A stretch of 8,798 nucleotides of DNA from DATHSN01 sp035464115. GTDB lineage: Bacteria; Actinomycetota; Acidimicrobiia; Acidimicrobiales; SKKL01. The notes under the pieces are model-generated. The model was not told the origin of the DNA and ran no database searches. It saw only the letters and a program-made list of their open reading frames with translations. Shown piece after piece: positions 1 to 6,458 of the stretch (positions are counted from its first letter, which is position 1; every line of letters begins with the position of its first letter). Where the stretch lies: NCBI GenBank assembly GCA_035464115.1, contig DATHSN010000015.1:1-8798 (forward strand), read 5' to 3'. Made by a program: the position numbers and the translations under genes.

Positions 1-232
1 GACGGGGCCCCTCGCTGCCGCGCTGGCCACCGGTGAGCACCTCGACCACCTCGCGGCCGGCCGGGCCGACCACCTGTACCGCGCCGCCACCCACCACCTC
101 GGCCCGCACATCGGCCCCCGTCGCTACGGGTGCTGCGGGCTCCTCGGCCCGCTGGTCGCCGAGGACGCCGATCGGCCACCGCCGGCGGTCGACCCCGACC
201 ACCCCGACGCCACCCCGGCCGGCCCGCGGTGA
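1..232 (+). CDS. C-terminal end of an unrecognised protein (5' truncated by window)
   Basis: An open frame entering from the left edge (first full codon at base 2) runs 76 codons to a TGA at 230-232. Codon use is typical of the real genes here, with almost every third position G or C, and the stop overlaps the next gene's GTG start as GTGA, so I take it as a true gene end. The visible peptide is rich in His and Ala (for example GEHLDHLAAGRADHLYRAA), carries a Cys-Cys pair in RRYGCCGLL, and ends in a Pro/Asp-rich, probably disordered tail. A CC pair after Arg residues recalls the FhuF-type 2Fe-2S C-terminus, but the further cysteines of that motif are missing, so I do not assign it. Function unknown; the overlap implies co-translation with the downstream toroid-like protein. 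Confidence 0.6.
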   Translation, partial: TGPLAAALATGEHLDHLAAGRADHLYRAATHHLGPHIGPRRYGCCGLLGPLVAEDADRPPPAVDPDHPDATPAGPR

Positions 233-1821
233 GCGACGGTCCCACCTCGGGCGACCGACCCCGGCTCGACCGGCTCCCCGGGCCCGCCGCCGACCTGGCC
301 GCCACCACGTTGGCCTGGTCCGACCGGTGGTACGACCCGGAGCGCCACCTGCTGTGGAACCCACCCGGGTCGTTCACACCCGACCTCGACGACCTGTCGT
401 GGCACCTCGTGCCCACCTCGGCCTGGTACGCCGTCGGCCTGCTCCTGCGCGACGACCCGGGCGACGCCGACCGGGCCGCCGCCGTGCTCGACGCCGTCGT
501 CGCCACCCAGTACGACGAGCCCGGCACCGCCTGGCACGGGACCTACGCCCGGTTCCTCGAGTGGCCCCACCCGCCCCCCGACGCCACCGTGTGGGTCCAC
601 TACGACCCCAACTGGCGCCAGTTCGTGGGCACCGCCCTCGCCCTCGTCCTCACCCACTTCGCCGACGACCTGCCGGCCGACCTCACCGCCCGCCTCGACG
701 CGTCGCTGCTCCTGGCGGTGCGCGGCGAGCCGCCCGACCGCGTCGATCCCGGCTACACCAACATCGCGCTGATGCGGTCGTGGCTCGACGCCGTCGCGGG
801 GCGCCGCCACGACGACCCGGCCCTGGTCGCCCGCGGCGAGGCGCTGGCCGCGGCGGTGGTCGAGCGCTTCGACGAGCACGGCGCCTTCGCCGAGCACAAC
901 TCGCCGACCTACTACGGCATCGACCTCTACGCCCTCGCCCTGTGGGCCCGCCGACCACCGACGCCGCCCTTCGCGGCGTGGGGCGAGCGGCTCGAGGCGG
1001 CGCTGTGGCGCGATCTGGCCAGCCGCTACCACGCCGGGCTGCGCGAGCTGGCCGGCCCGTGGTCGCGCGCCTACGGCATGTCGCTCGCCGACCACGTCGG
1101 CGCCTTCGCGGTGTGGGTGTGGGCCGCGCTCGGTCGCGACGTCGCCCCGCTCCCCGACCTCGACGGCCCGTTCGAGCACGGCCACGACCTGCCGATCGGT
1201 CCCGTCGCCGCGCTCCTCGGCGCCGCCATCCCCGCCGACGCGGCAGCGCACCTGCGCCACTTCCCCGGAGAGCGCATCGTCGCCGCCGACCTCCCGGGTG
1301 CCGCGCACCGCCGCTCCACCACCTGGCTCGCCGACGACATCGCCGTCGGCGCGGAATCGTGCGACGCGGGGTGGAGCGCCCACGGGCAGTACCACCCCGC
1401 CACCGCCCACTGGCGCGTTCCCGGCCGAGGCACCGCCTGGCTCCGAGTCGTGCACCCGGGCCCGCTCGACGCCGAGGTGGTCCCCGGCCGGCTCGTGGTG
1501 CGGGCCCGGCCCCACCGTCACCGCGGCGCGGTCGCCACCCGGCTGGTGGTGGGGCTGCCCGCCGGCCTCGACACGCCGCCCACCGAGACCCGCGCACATC
1601 CCGCCGGGCCCGCGGCCGACTCGCCCGGGGCCGACCCCCAGCGGGTGCGCTGGACCCTGCCCGGGTGCGCCCTCGACATCACCGTCCGGGGCGGCACGAT
1701 CGGCCCGGCGAGCCCCGGTCCGGGCCGCGCCACCCACCTCGAGATCACCCCCACCGGGTCCACCGGCGAGGTCGTCGTCGCGGTGACGTTCGCGCCCGCC
1801 GCCGACGGGGCGCCGGTCTGA
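229..1821 (+). CDS. Conserved-looking hypothetical protein, probable alpha/alpha-toroid plus beta-sandwich architecture
   Basis: 530 residues. I chose the GTG at 229 because it overlaps the previous stop (GTGA), giving translational coupling; the frame stays open upstream, but that stretch overlaps the preceding gene. No Shine-Dalgarno is visible. Residues about 20-305 are helical and aromatic-rich, with repeated motifs typical of six-hairpin toroids: WNPPGSF (43-49), HYDPNWRQFVGTAL (124-137), GYTNIALMRSWL (175-186), AEHNSPTYYGIDLYALALW (221-239) and SRAYGMSLADHVGAF (279-293). Residues about 345-530 are beta-rich, with Val/Arg/Thr alternation. A helical toroid followed by a beta domain is the arrangement of heparinase-like lyases and related glycan-active proteins, so a carbohydrate-related role is possible. 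No catalytic residues can be assigned and there is no signal peptide, so it is probably cytoplasmic. The fold is inferred by eye; no neighbour clarifies the substrate. Confidence 0.8.
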   Translation: MSDGPTSGDRPRLDRLPGPAADLAATTLAWSDRWYDPERHLLWNPPGSFTPDLDDLSWHLVPTSAWYAVGLLLRDDPGDADRAAAVLDAVVATQYDEPGTAWHGTYARFLEWPHPPPDATVWVHYDPNWRQFVGTALALVLTHFADDLPADLTARLDASLLLAVRGEPPDRVDPGYTNIALMRSWLDAVAGRRHDDPALVARGEALAAAVVERFDEHGAFAEHNSPTYYGIDLYALALWARRPPTPPFAAWGERLEAALWRDLASRYHAGLRELAGPWSRAYGMSLADHVGAFAVWVWAALGRDVAPLPDLDGPFEHGHDLPIGPVAALLGAAIPADAAAHLRHFPGERIVAADLPGAAHRRSTTWLADDIAVGAESCDAGWSAHGQYHPATAHWRVPGRGTAWLRVVHPGPLDAEVVPGRLVVRARPHRHRGAVATRLVVGLPAGLDTPPTETRAHPAGPAADSPGADPQRVRWTLPGCALDITVRGGTIGPASPGPGRATHLEITPTGSTGEVVVAVTFAPAADGAPV

Positions 1822-1880
1822 CACCGGACCACCCCCACGGCCATGATGGGCCGCCGCGACACCACGATCCTGGGGGAGAC

Positions 1881-3518
1881 ATGGAGCTGAACATCGGGCT
1901 GGTGCACGAGGCGATCGCCGCGGCGGTCCCCGACCGGGAGTGCATCGTGTTCCGTGACCGCCGCCTCACGTGGGCCGAGGTCACCGATCGCACCCGGCGG
2001 CTGGCCAACGTGCTGCACGCCGCTGGGCTCGGCGCCCACACCGAGCGCGACCAGCTCGCCGGCCACGAGATCGGCCAGGACACCCTCGGCCTCTACCTCC
2101 ACAACGGCAACGAGTACCTCGAGGGGATGGTCGGGGCCTACAAGGCCCGGGTGGCGCCGTTCAACGTGAACTACCGCTACGTGGCCGAGGAGCTGCGCTA
2201 CCTGCTGGCCGACGCCGGCGCCACGGGCATCGTCTACCACGCGGCCTTCGCGCCCACCCTCGCCGAGGTCCTCCCCGACCTGCCCGACCTGCGGGTGCTG
2301 ATCCAGGTGGCCGACGAGAGCGGACACCCGCTGCTCCCCGGCGCGGTCGACTACGAGGCCGCGCTGGCCGCCGCCCCGTCCGACCCGCCCCCGGTCACCC
2401 CCTCCCCCGACGACCTCTACATCCTCTACACCGGCGGCACCACCGGCATGCCCAAGGGCGTGCTGTGGCGCCAGGCCGACATCTTCGTGGCCGCCCTCGG
2501 CGGCACCGACGCCGCCACCGGCGGCGAGTGGGAGTCCTACGAGGCCGTCGCCGAGGGGGCCACCAACGGCATGAGCTTCCTGCCTGCCGCGCCGTTCATG
2601 CACGGCGCCGGCCACTGGATCGCCTTCTCGGCGTGGCACCGCGGCAACCCGGTGGTCGTCCAGTCGACGGTGCACCGCCTCGACCCCCACGACATCTGGT
2701 CCACCGTCGAGCGAGAGAAGATCGGCTTCCTCCAGATCGTCGGCGACGCGTTCGGCCGCCCCCTCATCGACCAGCTCGACCGCCAGCAGTACGACCTGTC
2801 CTCGCTGGCCATCATCTTGTCGGGCGGCGCCCCGCTGAGCGTCCGGCTCAAAGAGGAGCTCCTCGAGCACATCCCCCACGTGATGGTCGTCGACGGCGTC
2901 GGGTCGTCCGAGGCCGGCGGCCAGATGAGCCACATCTCCACCAAGGACTCGGGCGCCTCCACCGGCACGTTCCAGCCCGCCGCGGGGTCGGTCGTCATCG
3001 ACGAGTCGATGACCAGGGTCCTCGACGCCGGCCACGAGGACATGGGCTGGCTCGCCAAGGTGGGCCGCATCCCGCTCGGCTACCTCGGCGATCCCGACAA
3101 GACCGCCCGCACGTTCCCCGAGATCGACGGTGTGCGCTACTCGGTGCCCGGCGACCGGGCTCGCCTCCGCGCCGACGGCGTCGTCGAGCTGCACGGCCGC
3201 GACTCGGTCACCATCAACTCGGGCGGCGAGAAGATCTTCGCCGAGGAGGTCGAGGCCGCCCTGATGCGGCACCCCGCCGTCTACGACTGCGTGGTGTGCG
3301 GTCGACCGAGCGAGCAGTGGGGTCAGGAGGTCGTCGCCCTGGTCCGCCTGAACGAGGGGGCCGAGGCCACCGCGGACGACCTGCGGGGCGAGGCCGAGAA
3401 GCACCTGGCCCGCTACAAGCTCCCGAAGGCCATCGTGTTCCTCGACGAGATCGTGCGCAGCCCGGCCGGCAAGGCCGACTACCGCTGGGCCAAGCAGGTG
3501 GCGTCGACGGCCGGTTGA
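1881..3518 (+). CDS. Acyl-CoA synthetase (AMP-forming), FadD19/FadD3-like
   Basis: 545 residues, ANL superfamily: activates a carboxylic acid with ATP to an acyl-adenylate, then forms the CoA thioester. The ATG at 1881 follows a GGGGGAG ribosome site (1872-1878) and opens with MELNIGLVHEAIAAAVPDRE, the usual N-terminus of this branch. Core motifs are intact: P-loop YTGGTTGMPKG (183-193), GSSE (341-344) at the adenine/Mg position, YSVPGD with ribose-binding Asp425 (420-425), hinge motif GRDSVTINSGGEKIFAEEVE (439-458), and the adenylation Lys531 in SPAGKADYRW. From memory the sequence resembles mycobacterial FadD19 (steroid side-chain CoA ligase) across its length, including NVNYRYV, GGTD and the C-terminal SPAGKxDYRWAK. 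A segment around residues 52-66 (HTERDQLAGHEIGQ) is extra relative to FadD19. The substrate may be a branched or sterol-derived acid, but no beta-oxidation or steroid genes lie nearby. It is 59 bases after the previous gene and may share its transcript. Confidence 0.93.
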   Translation: MELNIGLVHEAIAAAVPDRECIVFRDRRLTWAEVTDRTRRLANVLHAAGLGAHTERDQLAGHEIGQDTLGLYLHNGNEYLEGMVGAYKARVAPFNVNYRYVAEELRYLLADAGATGIVYHAAFAPTLAEVLPDLPDLRVLIQVADESGHPLLPGAVDYEAALAAAPSDPPPVTPSPDDLYILYTGGTTGMPKGVLWRQADIFVAALGGTDAATGGEWESYEAVAEGATNGMSFLPAAPFMHGAGHWIAFSAWHRGNPVVVQSTVHRLDPHDIWSTVEREKIGFLQIVGDAFGRPLIDQLDRQQYDLSSLAIILSGGAPLSVRLKEELLEHIPHVMVVDGVGSSEAGGQMSHISTKDSGASTGTFQPAAGSVVIDESMTRVLDAGHEDMGWLAKVGRIPLGYLGDPDKTARTFPEIDGVRYSVPGDRARLRADGVVELHGRDSVTINSGGEKIFAEEVEAALMRHPAVYDCVVCGRPSEQWGQEVVALVRLNEGAEATADDLRGEAEKHLARYKLPKAIVFLDEIVRSPAGKADYRWAKQVASTAG

Positions 3519-3543
3519 CCACCGCGCCACGGGCCTGGGCCCG

Positions 3544-3580
3544 CACGTCGGGGGTACGGTCCGAGCAGACCATCGACGTG
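3544..3580 (+). repeat. 7-bp inverted repeat around a possible -10, upstream of the aldo/keto reductase
   Basis: CACGTCG (3544-3550) and its exact reverse complement CGACGTG (3574-3580) are separated by 23 bases. Between them sits TACGGT (3555-3560), a fair actinobacterial TAnnnT -10. The right arm runs into the ribosome site of the next gene (AGGAG, 3581-3585). It could be a split operator or an RNA hairpin near the ribosome site, but seven matching bases in such GC-rich DNA may be chance. Confidence 0.3.
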
Positions 3581-3591
3581 AGGAGAGCCAG

Positions 3592-4626
3592 ATGCAGCGA
3601 CGCCGGCTGGGACCGACCGGGACGCTCGTGGGGGTGTGGGCGCTCGGCACGATGACCTTCGGCGCCGAGACCGACGAGGACGACGCGCACCGCATGCTCG
3701 ACCGCTTCGTCGACGCCGGCGGCGACCTGCTCGACTGCGCCGACGTCTACGCCGGGGGGCGGTCCGAGGAGATCGTCGGGCGCTGGCTGGCCGACCGCGG
3801 GGCCCGCGACCGGGTGGTCCTCGCGACCAAGGGGCGGTTCCCCATGGGCGACGGCCCCAACGACGCCGGCGCGTCGCGCGTCCACCTCACCCGGGCGCTC
3901 GAGGCGAGCCTCCGCCGGCTCGGCACCGACCACGTCGACCTCTACCAGGTGCACTGCTGGGATCCCCTGACGCCCATCGAGGAGACCCTCGCCACCCTCG
4001 ACGACATGGTGCGCGCCGGCAAGGTCCGCCACGTCGGCGTGTCGAACTACACCGGCTGGCAGCTCCAGCGCGCCGTCCTCGAGGCCCGCCACCGGGGCCT
4101 GGCGCCGATCGCCACGTTCCAGCCCCAGTGGAACCTGCTGGCCCGCGAGCTCGAGTGGGAGCTGGTGCCGCTGTGCGTCGACGAGGGCATCGGCATCCTG
4201 CCCTGGGGTCCCCTGGGCGGCGGCTGGCTCACGGGGAAGTACCGCCGCGACGAGCGACCCACCGGCGCCACCCGCCTCGGCGAGGACCCCGAGCGTGGCG
4301 TCGAGGCCTACGACCGACGCAACACCGAGCGGACCTGGGCGGTCCTCGACGTCGTCACCGCCATCGCCGACGACCACGCCGTCTCGCCGGGTCAGGTGGC
4401 CCTGCGATGGCTCGCCGAGCAGCCTGCGGTGGCGTCGGTGATCCTCGGGGCGCGCACCCTCGACCAGCTCGACGACAACCTCGGCGCCGAGTCGCTGGGG
4501 CTGTCGGTCGACGAGCTGGCCCGCCTCGACGAGGTCAGCCGCCCGGTCCTGCCCGACTACCCGTACGCCACCATCGCCGACATGACCGCCGCCCGGCGCA
4601 CCGCGATCGAGGACCGGGTGTTGTGA
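3592..4626 (+). CDS. Aldo/keto reductase
   Basis: 344 residues, a normal length for a monomeric NAD(P)H-dependent aldo/keto reductase with a TIM-barrel fold that reduces aldehydes or ketones to alcohols. The start is set by AGGAG at 3581-3585, six bases before ATG 3592, and by the canonical opening MQRRRLGPTGTLVGVWALGTMTFG. The catalytic tetrad is complete: Asp48 and Tyr53 in DCADVY, Lys80 in LATKG, His121 in LYQVHCWD. SNYTGWQ (151-156) and QPQWNLL are the usual barrel motifs, and the C-terminal ILGARTLDQLDDNLGA is the cofactor phosphate/adenine-binding segment. It resembles the subfamily of voltage-gated potassium channel beta-subunit-like and YajO-type reductases. The natural substrate cannot be read from sequence. 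It starts 73 bases after the ligase gene; its stop codon lies in the promoter of the sulfur operon, but nothing shows a sulfur role. Confidence 0.94.
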   Translation: MQRRRLGPTGTLVGVWALGTMTFGAETDEDDAHRMLDRFVDAGGDLLDCADVYAGGRSEEIVGRWLADRGARDRVVLATKGRFPMGDGPNDAGASRVHLTRALEASLRRLGTDHVDLYQVHCWDPLTPIEETLATLDDMVRAGKVRHVGVSNYTGWQLQRAVLEARHRGLAPIATFQPQWNLLARELEWELVPLCVDEGIGILPWGPLGGGWLTGKYRRDERPTGATRLGEDPERGVEAYDRRNTERTWAVLDVVTAIADDHAVSPGQVALRWLAEQPAVASVILGARTLDQLDDNLGAESLGLSVDELARLDEVSRPVLPDYPYATIADMTAARRTAIEDRVL

Positions 4627-4650
4627 AGGGGGTACCCCTAGGGGTATAGT
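4621..4650 (+). promoter_or_regulatory. Predicted promoter of the sulfur operon
   Basis: TTGTGA (4621-4626, overlapping the reductase stop codon) and TATAGT (4645-4650) are separated by 18 bases and resemble housekeeping -35 and -10 boxes (4 and 5 of 6 matches). TATAGT is one of very few AT-rich hexamers in the window. Transcription would begin near 4657, giving a leader of roughly 23 bases before the GTG at 4680. The palindromic operator fills the spacer and overlaps the -10. Confidence 0.6.
4632..4647 (+). promoter_or_regulatory. CsoR/CstR-family-type operator palindrome
   Basis: GTACCCCTAGGGGTAT contains a perfect 14-bp palindrome, TACCCCTAGGGGTA (4633-4646). The loop would be too short for an RNA terminator hairpin, so a protein-binding site is more likely. 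From established knowledge, CsoR-family repressors (CsoR for Cu(I), CstR for persulfide) bind G-tract palindromes of this TACCCC/GGGGTA form. Overlap with the -10 predicts repression when bound. The persulfide-handling genes downstream favour a CstR-like regulator over a copper sensor; no such regulator gene lies in this window. Confidence 0.65.
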
Positions 4651-4668
4651 TCCGGGAGCCCGATCTAC

Positions 4669-4674
4669 AGGAGG
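4669..4674 (+). promoter_or_regulatory. Strong Shine-Dalgarno AGGAGG
   Basis: A full AGGAGG lies five bases before the GTG at 4680 and decides this start. It is the strongest ribosome site in the window, consistent with high expression of the fusion protein once derepressed. Confidence 0.85.
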
Positions 4675-4679
4675 ACGTC

Positions 4680-6113
4680 GTGATCTTCGAGCAGTACTAC
4701 CTGGAGTGCCTGTCGCACGCCTCGTACCTGGTGGGTGACGAGTCCACCGGACGAGCCGTGGTCGTCGACCCGCAGCGCGACATCTCGCTCTACCTGCGCG
4801 ACGCCGAGGCCCACGGGCTCACCATCGAGATGGTCATCGAGACCCACTTCCACGCCGACTTCCTGTCGGGCCACCTCGAGCTGGCCCGCGCCACCGGCGC
4901 CACCATCGCCTACGGCGAGGCCGCCGCCCCCGAGTACGACTTCACCCCCCTCGCCCACGGCCAGCGCATCGAGCTCGGCCAGGTGGTCCTCGAGGTGCGC
5001 TCCACCCCCGGCCACACCCCCGAGTCGATCTCGGTCGTGGTGTGGGACGACGCCGCCACGCTCGCCCGCTCCGACGCCGGCGACGCCGACGCCGCCCCCT
5101 ACGGCGTGCTCACCGGCGACACCCTCTTCATCGGCGACGTCGGCCGGCCCGACCTGCTCACCTCGGTCGGCGTCACCGCCGACGAGCTGGCGGTGTCGCT
5201 CTACCGCTCGCTGCACGAGCAGCTGCTCACGCTGCCCGACAGCACCCGTGTGTACCCCGCCCACGGGGCCGGATCGGCGTGCGGCAAGAGCCTCTCCACC
5301 GAGACGGTGTCCACCATCGGCGAGCAGCGCGCCACCAACTACGCGCTGGCCCCGATGACCGAGGCCGAGTTCGTCGCCGCGGTCACCCAGGGCCAGTCGG
5401 TGGCGCCCCTCTACTTCGCCTTCTCCGCCTCGCGGAACAAGCAGGACCGTCCCCTGCTCGACGAGGCCGAGGCGCCCGCCGCGCTCAGCCTCGACGAGGC
5501 CCGCGACCTCCAGCGCGGCGGCGCCGTCGTGCTCGACACCCGTGAGGCCACCGAGTTCGCCGCCGGCCACCTGCGCGGCGCGGTCAACGTCGGGCTGTCC
5601 GGGCGCTACGCCGAGTACGCCGGCGACATCGTCCGTCACGACCAGGACATCGTGCTCGTCTGCGATCCCGGCACCGAGCTCGAGGCCAAGATCCGCCTGG
5701 CCCGCATCGGCTTCGACCGGGTCGTCGGCCACCTCGCCGAGCCCCAGGCCGCGTTCCTCGCCCACCCCGACGCCGTGGAGCGCACCAGCCGCCTCACCGT
5801 CGCCGGGCTCGAGCAGGCCATGGCCGAGGTCACCGACCTGCAGGTCGTCGACGTCCGCAACCCCGGCGAGGTGGCGCTCGGCACCGTGCCCGGTGCCCGC
5901 GTCGTCCCCCTCGCCGCCATCCTCGACCGCATGGGCGAGCTCGACACCGACCGCCCCACCGTCGTCTACTGCGCCGGCGGCTACCGCTCGGTCATCGGGG
6001 CCAGCGTGCTGCGCCAGGCCGGCTTCACCGACGTCTCCGACCTCATCGGCGGCTTCGACGCCTGGCTGGGCGGCGGCTACCCGATCGCCCAGGGCAGCGA
6101 GGTGGCGGGCTGA
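4680..6113 (+). CDS. Persulfide dioxygenase-rhodanese fusion (MBL fold plus two rhodanese domains, CstB-like)
   Basis: 477 residues from GTG 4680. Residues 1-225 form a metallo-beta-lactamase domain of the ETHE1/persulfide dioxygenase type: HFHAD (56-60), GHTPES (111-116), GDTLFIGDVGRPDLL (146-160) and PAHGAGSACGKS (193-204). By comparison with ETHE1, His56 or His58 with His112 and Asp147 would bind the catalytic iron; the usual second-site His after Asp60 is Phe61. Residues about 265-360 are a degenerate rhodanese domain with loop CDPGTE (328-333). Residues about 372-470 are an active-looking rhodanese with Cys431 in CAGGYRS. This order and length match S. aureus CstB (about 444 residues), which oxidises low-molecular-weight persulfides to sulfite and generates thiosulfate. 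The protein is cytoplasmic, with no signal peptide. It is first in an operon behind a CsoR/CstR-type operator, and its stop overlaps the next start by one base (TGATG). The acceptor thiol used by this organism is unknown. Confidence 0.92.
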   Translation: MIFEQYYLECLSHASYLVGDESTGRAVVVDPQRDISLYLRDAEAHGLTIEMVIETHFHADFLSGHLELARATGATIAYGEAAAPEYDFTPLAHGQRIELGQVVLEVRSTPGHTPESISVVVWDDAATLARSDAGDADAAPYGVLTGDTLFIGDVGRPDLLTSVGVTADELAVSLYRSLHEQLLTLPDSTRVYPAHGAGSACGKSLSTETVSTIGEQRATNYALAPMTEAEFVAAVTQGQSVAPLYFAFSASRNKQDRPLLDEAEAPAALSLDEARDLQRGGAVVLDTREATEFAAGHLRGAVNVGLSGRYAEYAGDIVRHDQDIVLVCDPGTELEAKIRLARIGFDRVVGHLAEPQAAFLAHPDAVERTSRLTVAGLEQAMAEVTDLQVVDVRNPGEVALGTVPGARVVPLAAILDRMGELDTDRPTVVYCAGGYRSVIGASVLRQAGFTDVSDLIGGFDAWLGGGYPIAQGSEVAG

Positions 6114-6457
6114 TGGCGTTCGGTCAGCCCGTCCCCGCCATCGACGTCGCAGCCGCCCGCGGGCGCGACGGCGGCGCCGTGCTCCTCGACGTCCGCGAGG
6201 ACGACGAGTGGGCCGCGGGCCACGCCCCCGACGCCCGCCACGTGCCCATGAGCCGCCTCGGCGATCACGCCGCCGAGCTCCCCCGCGACACCGAGATCGT
6301 GGTGATCTGTCGGTCGGGCAACCGCTCGGCCGCCGTCACCGAGGCCCTCGTGGGCGCCGGGTTCACCGCGGTGAACATGGCCGGTGGCATGCAGGCCTGG
6401 GCCGCAGCCGGCTACCCCGTGGTCACCGACGCCGGGGCGCCCGGTGCGGTGATCTGA
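6113..6457 (+). CDS. Single-domain rhodanese (sulfurtransferase)
   Basis: 114 residues, a typical single-domain rhodanese that carries sulfane sulfur as a cysteine persulfide and passes it to thiols, cyanide or partner proteins. The ATG overlaps the fusion gene's TGA as TGATG; GAGG at 6099-6102 can serve as ribosome site. Diagnostic motifs: LLDVREDDEWAAGHAPDARH (24-43, substrate-side Asp and the GHxxxA box), catalytic Cys66 in the loop CRSGNRS (66-72) with the Arg expected in thiosulfate/persulfide rhodaneses, and NMAGGMQAWAAAGYPV (88-103). There is no signal peptide or membrane segment, so it is cytoplasmic. Its place between a persulfide dioxygenase and a sulfur anion exporter suggests it moves persulfide sulfur to or from the fusion protein, comparable to sulfurtransferases of sulfide-detoxification operons. 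Confidence 0.93.
   Translation: MAFGQPVPAIDVAAARGRDGGAVLLDVREDDEWAAGHAPDARHVPMSRLGDHAAELPRDTEIVVICRSGNRSAAVTEALVGAGFTAVNMAGGMQAWAAAGYPVVTDAGAPGAVI
6448..6454 (+). promoter_or_regulatory. Extended anti-SD match GGTGATC before the exporter start
   Basis: GGTGATC lies inside the last codons of the rhodanese gene and can pair with the 3' end of 16S rRNA (GATCACC), matching the part just downstream of the usual AGGAGG core. Its two leading G bases fall nine bases before the GTG at 6459, a proper spacing. It supports that start where no classical AGGAG is present. Confidence 0.45.
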
Positions 6458-6458
6458 C

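Noticed and set aside
33..1880. Upstream extension of the acyl-CoA ligase frame giving a 1161-residue protein
   Set aside because: The extension is Arg/Pro-rich nonsense in the shadow of the toroid gene; the ligase begins at ATG 1881 with a good ribosome site and a family-typical N-terminus.
3515..3520. TTGACC as a -35 box for the aldo/keto reductase gene
   Set aside because: It covers the ligase stop codon and no -10 lies 16-19 bases downstream; the nearest TAnnnT is 34 bases away.
3532..3541. Hairpin in GGGCCTGGGCCC as a terminator after the ligase gene
   Set aside because: The stem is only about five base pairs with no T-run, which is unremarkable in this base composition.
1518..3695. 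725-residue open frame on the minus strand, and other long minus-strand frames (124-1824, 3214-4377, 4665-5765, 7344-8735)
   Set aside because: They are antisense to genes with clear domains or strong coding bias. They arise because GC-rich codons rarely make stops on the reverse strand, and their peptides show no domain.
4633..4646. TACCCCTAGGGGTA read as a rho-independent terminator of the reductase gene
   Set aside because: The arms meet with no loop, no T-tract follows, and the site overlaps a promoter -10, so an operator is the better reading.
4680..5355. Glyoxalase II (thioester hydrolase) as identity of the MBL domain
   Set aside because: The fused rhodanese domains, the GRPDLL motif and loss of the second metal-site His favour persulfide dioxygenase.
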